From UBA940 sp031547885 (lineage in GTDB: Bacteria; Bacteroidota; Bacteroidia; Bacteroidales; Rikenellaceae), in NCBI GenBank assembly GCA_031547885.1, contig JAVBRO010000016.1, positions 10,395 through 74,394 of the forward strand: a stretch of 64,000 nucleotides of DNA. The letters run 5' to 3'. Below the pieces are notes generated by a model that saw nothing but the letters and a program-made list of their open reading frames with translations, made no database searches and was not told the DNA's origin. The position numbers and the translations under genes are program-made. Below, piece after piece: positions 1 through 6,619 of the stretch (position 1 is the stretch's first letter; each line of letters begins with the position of its first letter).

Positions 1-1650
1 GAGGTATGCGTCCTTATGGGGTTCGTGGCTCTTCATGGCGGCACGGCACGGACTGCACCACGTCGCCCAGAAGTCGACCACGACCACTTTTCCTGCATAC
101 TGTTTCATGATGGCGTCGAAAAGTTCGCCGTCGGCAACCTGCGGAACGTCGCAGATCCGGTATCCGGTCTTCGATTTGGCATCCTCGATCTTCTTCTGCA
201 CGACGGCCTGTTTCATGGCGACGGCATCTTTCAGTTCCGGTTCGGTAACCTTGTCGAATTCAGCCTGCGCCTCTTCCGGCACATTCATCCTCTCCACGCA
301 ATCCATCATCCTTTGCGTCGCCAGGATATGATCGCTAAAGGAGCCCTTCAGTCCGAAGATATCGGTGACTTTCCCGCGCAGGCCCCAGTATCCGTAACCC
401 GGATACCCGGCATATATATTCGGCATCGCCGCCGGATCGAGCCCATCGAAAAGTGTGTGGTAATCGCTGTCCGAGAATTCGAAAGGCGCAACCCCTGCCG
501 GGAGTTGAGCATTCCACTCGAGGCCCAGACTGCGTTTCTGCGCGGCTGCAAGCTGGAAAGTGAGCTGCGACAGGCCGAAGATATAATCCCCGTTAAGAGC
601 GTCTGCGGCGAGCTCTTTTTCTATCGGCGAATATTCGGGGCGTTCATTTATTTCGACGATTTTTTTGTCATACAGGCCGCGGATGTCAGCGGCGACCTGC
701 GCCGTAGTTTTTTCCAGCATTGCAGACATTTCGTCGGGGCTCACGCTCAAAAGGCCCATTGACATCAATTCCCAGTCGATCATATTATTTGCAAGGATGG
801 CGTTTGCGGCGGCATAACGGCCGTCTGTGAGGATAGCCGGCCCGTCCCCGGCCCTCTCCTTGTCATAGCGCGATCCCTGCCGCGAAAGTTTCACGAGGTC
901 GACCCAGACGTTGTTTTCCACCCCTGGCTCCAGGACGAACGACGATCTGTTTCCGGCGACATTCAGTTTCATCTGTGTCGGGCCGTACAATGGCAGGTTG
1001 TAAGTATAGGTTCCGTTTTCAGCGCTGACCGGATCGCTGCCGTCGCTTTCGATCTCCAGCAGGCCGGCAAAAAAGAATTTCGGCTGCATCGGATAACCTT
1101 TGGGTTCGCCCAAAAGGTGTATTTTTACGACCGTTTCGGCCGACTTCAGTCCGGTTTCGGGAAGTGTTCCGGCGCGGTAATCGATATTGCGCACGGCCGA
1201 CGGGATAGCGGCCCTGTAGTTGTACGAAGGCTTGCCGCCGCGCAGCTGTATATTCCATATTTTGAAATAGCCGTCCGGTTCGCCCTCTATGAAGTCTATG
1301 GTTTTGAGCTTCGGATTTATCGGCTCGAAAACGAGTGCGAATGAAGACTCTCCCGACTCGGGCATCCAGTGTTCCGCGGCGAGTTCTATCCCTTCGGCGC
1401 CAGTGATCATATACTTTTCACCGCCACCGTAGAGGTACGCGGTAGTGTCGATACGTATCCATTGGCCCGGATTGTAGAAGGCATCGACATAGACGATGGT
1501 AGCTGTATCCGTCAGGGCGATCCTGTCGACCTGGATGGTTTGCGAGTTGCGGACCCCGGCCAGCGGGCGTTCGATAACTCTTTCGCGGGGAGCGCAGGCC
1601 GCCAGGCAGACCGCCGCAGCCAGTAAGATGGAGATATTTCTGCACTTCAT
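1..1650 (-). CDS. TlpA-type thioredoxin-domain lipoprotein, C-terminus cut by window edge
   Basis: Read on the minus strand from ATG at 1648-1650, the frame stays open to base 1 (550 codons) and continues outside the window. The first residues form a lipoprotein signal peptide (LAACAP, Cys near residue 20). A long middle region resembles the extracytoplasmic DUF4369-type part of Bacteroidetes TlpA proteins. The last visible residues are a thioredoxin active site, VVDFWATWCSPC, so the fold begins around residue 515. The family reduces disulfides or supports redox maturation in the periplasm. A TAAATTTG box lies about 28 bp upstream. The function class is secure from the CxxC motif; the substrate is unknown. 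Confidence 0.85.
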   Translation of the reverse strand, partial: MKCRNISILLAAAVCLAACAPRERVIERPLAGVRNSQTIQVDRIALTDTATIVYVDAFYNPGQWIRIDTTAYLYGGGEKYMITGAEGIELAAEHWMPESGESSFALVFEPINPKLKTIDFIEGEPDGYFKIWNIQLRGGKPSYNYRAAIPSAVRNIDYRAGTLPETGLKSAETVVKIHLLGEPKGYPMQPKFFFAGLLEIESDGSDPVSAENGTYTYNLPLYGPTQMKLNVAGNRSSFVLEPGVENNVWVDLVKLSRQGSRYDKERAGDGPAILTDGRYAAANAILANNMIDWELMSMGLLSVSPDEMSAMLEKTTAQVAADIRGLYDKKIVEINERPEYSPIEKELAADALNGDYIFGLSQLTFQLAAAQKRSLGLEWNAQLPAGVAPFEFSDSDYHTLFDGLDPAAMPNIYAGYPGYGYWGLRGKVTDIFGLKGSFSDHILATQRMMDCVERMNVPEEAQAEFDKVTEPELKDAVAMKQAVVQKKIEDAKSKTGYRICDVPQVADGELFDAIMKQYAGKVVVVDFWATWCSPCRAAMKSHEPHKDAYL

Positions 1651-1677
1651 ATGAGATAGTGTTAGAAGATTCAACTA

Positions 1678-1685
1678 CAAATTTA
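1678..1685 (-). promoter_or_regulatory. -7 box (TAAATTTG) for the TlpA-type gene
   Basis: The minus strand reads TAAATTTG, a match to the Bacteroidetes TAnnTTTG box, 28 bp before the ATG. A TTTTG lies 17 bp upstream, shorter than the usual 19-20. Confidence 0.5.
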
Positions 1686-1797
1686 GTAATAATCCGGATT
1701 TACAAAACAAACCGGTGATTTAACCGGACAAAAAGCGGTTTCATTGATTGGTTTTCGGAAAAAACCGGCGGAATTCATATATTAGAGGCACGAAACA

Positions 1798-1875
1798 AGT
1801 TGAAAATTGAGGATGGAGAATGGAAAATGCATTTAAAATAACTCCCTTTCAATTTTCAACTTTCAACTTTCAATT
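1798..1875. repeat. AT-rich inverted and tandem repeat tract
   Basis: AGTTGAAAATTGA (1798-1810) is inverted as TCAATTTTCAACT (1849-1861), followed by tandem CAACTTT units up to the sensor kinase start. It belongs to the spacer repeat class seen throughout the window. Confidence 0.75.
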
Positions 1876-1881
1876 GTAGAA

Positions 1882-3075
1882 ATGGAGAAGGCAAAGCGCA
1901 GGCAGGCTATTTTGGAGAACCTGATCTACGGCATCATCTGGCTGGTGGTGCTGGTGCTGCCGGTGTTCATGTACTCACAGAGCGGGACGGTCTACTGGTC
2001 GCGCATCTTCAGTTTCTGGATACGCATCCTGCCGTTTTTCGTCCTGTTCGTCGTAAACAATTACGTGCTCGTTCCCTGTTTCCTCACGCGGAAACGCTGG
2101 TGGCTCTATTTCGCATCGCTTGCGGTGCTGCTTTTCCTCTTTTTTTCGGTCATTCAGCCATCCGTCGTCCGCAGGTACCTGATGCCTAAAGATATGGAAT
2201 ATGCTATGATGATGCACGAGCGCATGGATGCCGACAGCACTTTCATGCCGCCGTGGCTGCGCGGAGAGATGGACCGCAGAGAGATGCCGCCGCAGGGAGA
2301 ACGCGGTGAACATATGGGCGGCCGCCGCCCGCCCGAGCGTGGAATGCCTCCCGGCGGCCCGGTCCTGAAGATGCCGGTACGTATGTCGATGATGCTCAAC
2401 GATTGGCTGGTGGCGATACTGATCGTGGGCTTCAACATAGCGATCCGCTATATGTTCAAGTCGATCCGCGACGAGCGCCAGATCAAGGAGTTGGAGGCCA
2501 CCACGCTGCAGGCCGAGTTGAACTACCTGAAGGCGCAGATCAACCCGCATTTCTTCATGAACACGCTCAACAACATCCACGCCCTGGTGGACATTGACGG
2601 CGAGAAGGCCAAGGAGACGGTGATCGAGCTGTCGAAGATCATGCGCTACGTGCTGTACGAAGCCGACCAGCAAGGGATACAGCTTTCCAAGGAGATCCAG
2701 TTCATCGAGAATTACGTGAGCCTTATGCGCATCCGTTTTTCCGACGAAATAGATATAGTGATGGAGTTCCCCGACCCCGTGCCGGACGTGAAGATCCCGC
2801 CGATGATGCTTGTGACGCTGATCGAGAACGCTTTCAAGCACGGCATCAGCTACCGGCGCGACTCTTATATCCACACCCGGCTGACAGTCCTCGACGACCG
2901 CATCACCTATACGGTCGAGAACAGCCTGGGTGAAAAAGGGTCTGAAAAACCGGGGGTGGGCATGGAAAATATGCGGAAAAGGTTAAATTTGCTCTACGGC
3001 GGCCGCTACACCCTCGATGCCCGCCAGACGCTCGAAAAATACACAGTAACGCTTACCATACCCGTAATGCCATGA
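1882..3075 (+). CDS. LytS/YpdA-type sensor histidine kinase with Met-rich periplasmic loop
   Basis: Four membrane segments are visible (about residues 13-31, 45-66, 73-93 and 174-191). They are followed by a His_kinase domain with phospho-acceptor H223 in AQINPHFFMNTLNNIHAL and a C-terminal ATPase region (NAFKHG, GVGMENMRKRL). Charge distribution places residues 94-173 in the periplasm. That loop holds 15 Met between 101 and 171 and is rich in Pro, Gly and Arg. The next gene overlaps by 4 bp and encodes the LytTR partner, so this is a classic membrane sensor/regulator pair. The ligand is unknown; the loop composition suggests a thioether-binding metal or Met oxidation (inference). Confidence 0.93.
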   Translation: MEKAKRRQAILENLIYGIIWLVVLVLPVFMYSQSGTVYWSRIFSFWIRILPFFVLFVVNNYVLVPCFLTRKRWWLYFASLAVLLFLFFSVIQPSVVRRYLMPKDMEYAMMMHERMDADSTFMPPWLRGEMDRREMPPQGERGEHMGGRRPPERGMPPGGPVLKMPVRMSMMLNDWLVAILIVGFNIAIRYMFKSIRDERQIKELEATTLQAELNYLKAQINPHFFMNTLNNIHALVDIDGEKAKETVIELSKIMRYVLYEADQQGIQLSKEIQFIENYVSLMRIRFSDEIDIVMEFPDPVPDVKIPPMMLVTLIENAFKHGISYRRDSYIHTRLTVLDDRITYTVENSLGEKGSEKPGVGMENMRKRLNLLYGGRYTLDARQTLEKYTVTLTIPVMP

Positions 3076-3788
3076 TGCGATGCGCCGCAATAGATGACGA
3101 ACCCCTCGCCCTGAAACAGATCACGGGCTACATCGAACGCACTCCGTTCCTGCAGCTCGCAGCGGCCTATCCGGGCGCGATAGAGGCTGCGGGGGCGCTT
3201 GCCGCCGACGACATCGATCTGCTCTTTATCGACATAGACATGCCCGGTCTGAGCGGCCTCGAGTTCGTGCGTTCGCTGGCCAGGAAACCGATGGTGGTCT
3301 TCACGACGGCATACTCGGAGTTCGCGGTGGAGGGTTTTCGGCTCGATGCCACCGACTACCTGTTAAAGCCGATAGGTTACGCCGATTTCCTGCGTGCGGC
3401 AGAGAAGGCTTACAGGCAGTTCAGGCTCTCATCCACCCCGCCGCCTGCGGAGCAGGAAGCCGGCCGCCTGTTCGTTAAATCGGAGTATAAGAGCGTTCCC
3501 GTGGACTTATCGCGGATCAGCCATATCGAGAGCATGGGCGAGTATATCCGCATTTTCACGGACGGCCAGAAACCGGTGATGACGCTGGGGAGCATCCGTT
3601 CGATGGCGGAGAAACTGCCTGCGGAGACATTCATGCGCGTCCACCGTTCGTATCTGGTGAATCTGCGGCGCATAGCGGCTGTGGAGCGCGGCGTGATCAT
3701 CACAGCCGACGGCACCCGCATCCCCGTAGGCGACCAGTATAAGGAGGATTTCAGGAATTTTCTCGAGAGAAACTCCTTCTCAAAATAA
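3072..3788 (+). CDS. LytTR-family response regulator
   Basis: A 238-residue response regulator. The N-terminal receiver domain has the acidic pocket D8/D9 and likely phospho-acceptor D54 in FIDIDMPGLSG. The C-terminal LytTR DNA-binding domain (about 135-235) contains FMRVHRSYLVNL. The ATG overlaps the kinase stop (ATGA), so translation is coupled. The family binds direct repeats upstream of targets; autoregulation is common but no site was identified here. A strong hairpin terminator follows directly, making this a two-gene operon. Confidence 0.95.
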   Translation: MMRCAAIDDEPLALKQITGYIERTPFLQLAAAYPGAIEAAGALAADDIDLLFIDIDMPGLSGLEFVRSLARKPMVVFTTAYSEFAVEGFRLDATDYLLKPIGYADFLRAAEKAYRQFRLSSTPPPAEQEAGRLFVKSEYKSVPVDLSRISHIESMGEYIRIFTDGQKPVMTLGSIRSMAEKLPAETFMRVHRSYLVNLRRIAAVERGVIITADGTRIPVGDQYKEDFRNFLERNSFSK

Positions 3789-3794
3789 ACGCGA

Positions 3795-3830
3795 AGATCC
3801 CCGCCTGACGCAGGCGGGGATCTGTTTTCA
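3795..3830 (+). terminator. Rho-independent terminator
   Basis: A perfect 13-bp stem, AGATCCCCGCCTG (3795-3807) with its complement (3811-3823) around the loop ACG, followed by GTTTT. It sits 6 bp after the regulator stop. Confidence 0.92.
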
Positions 3831-3854
3831 ACGCGGTCAGGAGCTCCGGACCCT

Positions 3855-4862
3855 TTATTCTTCAGCCATATCGAACTCGACCATGATCGGCAGGTGATCC
3901 GACGGGTGCCAGAAATTCGACAGATTCTGCGGGTCGCGCACCTGGCTGGTATAGTCGTCGAGCATCACATCCGTCCATACTATGCGGTCGCACAGCGGAT
4001 GGGTGCAATAGATAAAGTCTATCCTCGATTCGGACGGCATGGTCTTTTTGAACTCGCCGGGATGCTTCTCCGCGATAATATCGACATAGGGGGTGTTCGA
4101 TGCGATATAGTCATGGACCAGAAGCCTGGTATCGTCTTCCGGATATTCGTAGAACCAGTTGTCGAGGCGCGAACGTGAATTGAAATCGCCGGCCATGAGC
4201 CACAGTTGTCCGTCCGCCCCCGGAATCGTTTTTATCGTATGATCGCAGATATATTCTATCTCCATGCGGCGGTAGCGGTCGCCTCCGTTCGCGGCTATGC
4301 TGGCTTCCCTGTCTTCGGCTTCGAAAGCATATTTCTGCGGCCACAGGTGCAGGCTCACAATGTTTAGCGTATGCCCGTTGACCTCGATCCGCGCCCATCC
4401 GCTGCCGTGCGTAACCACGCTGTCGGGTGCGGCGCCGACGATGCGTTCCACATTTTCGATGGGATATTTCGAGGTTATAACCTGCGGGTAATTGTCGCGG
4501 TGGCCGCCCACGTAAAAATATTCATGGCCGTAACGTGCGGCAAGTTCTCCCCAGTTATCGACCAGGTAATGCTCTTCTGCGGGCATCTTTTCGGCGGTGC
4601 CCGGATAGTAAATTGTCTGTGCTTCGCACCAGATGCAGATATCGGGCTTCTGTTTGCCGACCCATTCCACAAAAGCGTCGTAGTTGTCGTCCTGGCCGCT
4701 CCACATCCCGTTCTGGATATTCCAGTACAGCACGCGGAGATTTTCGTTGGAGAAAGGTTTATCGGCGCACGACGAAAGGGCGGCGGCCAGCAGAATGACT
4801 GCGGCGGCCAGCAGATTCCGCAGGGAGACGGCGCTCCTGCCAAAAGTCTTGGTTTTCATCAT
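3855..4862 (-). CDS. Endonuclease/exonuclease/phosphatase-family lipoprotein
   Basis: The N-terminus is a lipoprotein signal ending in LSSC. The EEP fold is recognisable from NLRVLYWNIQNG near the start, the Mg-binding WCEAQ region, MAGDFNSRSRLDNW, and the final SDHLPIMVEFD catalytic Asp-His. The family cleaves phosphodiester or phosphate-ester bonds (nucleases, sphingomyelinases, inositol phosphatases); the substrate cannot be told. An earlier in-frame ATG at 4898 lies inside the TATCTTTG promoter box (4896-4903), so the ATG at 4862, or the adjacent one at 4859, is preferred. It appears monocistronic. Confidence 0.88.
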   Translation of the reverse strand: MMKTKTFGRSAVSLRNLLAAAVILLAAALSSCADKPFSNENLRVLYWNIQNGMWSGQDDNYDAFVEWVGKQKPDICIWCEAQTIYYPGTAEKMPAEEHYLVDNWGELAARYGHEYFYVGGHRDNYPQVITSKYPIENVERIVGAAPDSVVTHGSGWARIEVNGHTLNIVSLHLWPQKYAFEAEDREASIAANGGDRYRRMEIEYICDHTIKTIPGADGQLWLMAGDFNSRSRLDNWFYEYPEDDTRLLVHDYIASNTPYVDIIAEKHPGEFKKTMPSESRIDFIYCTHPLCDRIVWTDVMLDDYTSQVRDPQNLSNFWHPSDHLPIMVEFDMAEE

Positions 4863-4895
4863 CAGGTTAGTTTTACATTGAACAGCGGGTTTCTG

Positions 4896-4903
4896 CAAAG
4901 ATA
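4896..4903 (-). promoter_or_regulatory. -7 box (TATCTTTG) for the EEP gene
   Basis: An exact TAnnTTTG match on the minus strand, 34-41 bp upstream of the chosen ATG. It overlaps the longest open frame and so decides the start. Confidence 0.6.
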
Positions 4904-5020
4904 TAAAATCCTTCTGAAACGAAATAGCTCACCGGCTGCCCTGAAGCGGTTTGCTTCCGGACAGCCGATGTATAAAACAGGTTATGTTCGCCGCCTTTCA
5001 GGCTGCTCTCCGAAGAGAAG

Positions 5021-5542
5021 CTACATAGGCTCGATGGAGGTGATCCATACACCTACGTCGGCATCTGCCACGCCATTGGGCACGTAGCCGCACCGTGATA
5101 TCATGCCGTCATTATCTGCCTTGAAAAAGTGTTCGACATTTTTCCTTTTAATCAGCAAATCCGTCCGGGCTCTCTCATAGATTTTGTCAAGGGTGGTCGG
5201 TGCAGCAGCAGGGGGATCTTTTTTGGAACCGACCTCATCTCCATATTCGGTCCATTCCTGATCCTCTACGGGCAAAAGCGCAGGAGCGCCGCTTAAATAC
5301 CTGAAACTGCGCTGTGTCACTATGCCGTCAACCACGGTCATAGTAGTTTCACAATCAAACCAGTTCAAGGGACGAACCGTGAATTGATAGCTGTTGCCGT
5401 TGGCTTGTTCAAAAGCCAGCCATTTCTGAAAACTTTTTTCATATTCGCCGGCAAAATTGATGCCGTCGCTCTTGTCGCATGAGACAAGCAGCGGCATTGC
5501 GGCCAGCAGGACAAGAATTGGTTGCAGTAATTTTTTCATCAT
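5021..5542 (-). CDS. Small lipoprotein, DUF6174-like
   Basis: A 173-residue protein with a lipoprotein signal (PLLVSC). The motif pattern FQKWLAF...ANGNSYQFTV and the late LDKIYERA are the kind seen in DUF6174 proteins of gut Bacteroidetes. This assignment is from memory of the family and not tested. No catalytic motif is evident. It follows the DUF4249 gene by 62 bp on the same strand, so it probably belongs to the TonB receptor transcript as an outer-membrane-associated accessory. ATGs at 5542 and 5539 are equivalent candidates. Confidence 0.72.
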   Translation of the reverse strand: MMKKLLQPILVLLAAMPLLVSCDKSDGINFAGEYEKSFQKWLAFEQANGNSYQFTVRPLNWFDCETTMTVVDGIVTQRSFRYLSGAPALLPVEDQEWTEYGDEVGSKKDPPAAAPTTLDKIYERARTDLLIKRKNVEHFFKADNDGMISRCGYVPNGVADADVGVWITSIEPM

Positions 5543-5604
5543 CGTTCATTATAAGGTTGAGGTCTTTATAATAGAACGTGCCGACACCGGAAATACTGCA
5601 CCGG

Positions 5605-6417
5605 CTACTGCAAAAAATCGCGTTCTTTCGCCCGACCCGAGGCGGACGAGTATTTTATCACCTTCAGCTGCATGGTGTCGGCATTTACGCCGGTAAAAAT
5701 CCCGTAGCCGTTCTCGACGTTGGCATGTATCTCGGTCAGGGTCGACGAGGTGGTGCCGTTGGTCGAATAGAGCAGTACGTATTCCGGCTGCATCCGTATC
5801 AGGATCACGTCGTGCATCCCGTAGTAGTAGAACGACATCTGCGACAACTGCGTGGATGTGCCCTGCGTGGGTTCCACGCGGAAAGCCGGTCGCGGCCACT
5901 CCTCTTCGCCGTCATCCTCGAAAATCGGTTCGGGATTGGCCATCGTGTTCTCGACGGCGAGCATATAATAATCCTTTCCGGCGTTGTCCCAGGTTATCTC
6001 GACTCCGCCGCCAGGGCCTCCGGCACGTCCCATGGGTGATCCCATAGCGGTAATGCTGGTTTCAGAAAGCGCCATATTCACCGGTTTAGGCGGTATCGTA
6101 GTGGTCGCCGCGACAAGTTCGCCGTTGTACGGGATGGTCATGGTGTAGGTGTGGCCGACCTTAGCCTTGAAATTCGACGCGGTTGTATATATGCCTTCGC
6201 CCTGGGCCGTGAGGATGCAGCTTTCGCCTGTGGTGTCGTCGGTGATTGTGACCGCAATCCGGTCTACGTCTTCTTCCGAGAAGACGACGTCGCTTCGGAA
6301 CGGTATCAGTTTCGTTATTTTGACCGTGGGGACATGATCGGCATAGAAGTAGCACTCCACGACGGGCCTGTCGCTGAACTCGGCTATTAGCGTCGGCTGG
6401 CACCCCGTGAAAGACAA
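5605..6417 (-). CDS. DUF4249-family lipoprotein, start uncertain
   Basis: About 270 residues of a DUF4249-type protein, the usual partner encoded after a carboxypeptidase-regulatory TonB receptor in Bacteroidetes. These are thought to be outer-membrane lipoproteins assisting the receptor. The mature sequence starts at SFTGC, a lipobox, but the only nearby start is TTG at 6417, which would give just four residues before the Cys. In-frame codons upstream encode a hydrophobic, Phe-rich stretch without any ATG. Three 8-bp AAAATTTG units lie there, and the ATG at 6493 is one base out of register. Either a non-ATG start is used or the repeat tract has put the gene out of frame. Confidence 0.8.
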   Translation of the reverse strand: MSFTGCQPTLIAEFSDRPVVECYFYADHVPTVKITKLIPFRSDVVFSEEDVDRIAVTITDDTTGESCILTAQGEGIYTTASNFKAKVGHTYTMTIPYNGELVAATTTIPPKPVNMALSETSITAMGSPMGRAGGPGGGVEITWDNAGKDYYMLAVENTMANPEPIFEDDGEEEWPRPAFRVEPTQGTSTQLSQMSFYYYGMHDVILIRMQPEYVLLYSTNGTTSSTLTEIHANVENGYGIFTGVNADTMQLKVIKYSSASGRAKERDFLQ

Positions 6418-6433
6418 ATGAAGAATAAAAAAT

Positions 6434-6466
6434 GAGAAAATTTGAAAATTTGAAAATTTGAAAATG
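6434..6466. repeat. 8-bp tandem repeat at the DUF4249 start
   Basis: Three and a half consecutive copies of AAAATTTG. Gain or loss of one unit shifts the frame by 2. Adding one unit would join the ATG at 6493 to the lipobox frame. Confidence 0.8.
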
Positions 6467-6583
6467 CAAGACCTGCGGCATTTGCCGCGCCATAATCCGT
6501 AATTAACCCTGCTGGCGCAGGCTTTTCCTCCTTCGTGCCTCAGCCATTTGAGTAAACCCGATGGCGCTCGGCTTGGCGTCGGT

Positions 6584-6606
6584 TCGTAATTCGTAATTCG
6601 TAATTA
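6584..6606. repeat. TTCGTAA tandem repeats
   Basis: Three units of TTCGTAA just after the TonB receptor stop codon (minus strand). The same heptamer occurs in four other spacers. Confidence 0.7.
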
Positions 6607-6619
6607 TTCTTATCCATAA

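Noticed and set aside
1975..2874. Minus-strand frame of 299 codons
   Set aside because: Antisense to the sensor kinase; its His richness mirrors Met/Val codons on the true strand.
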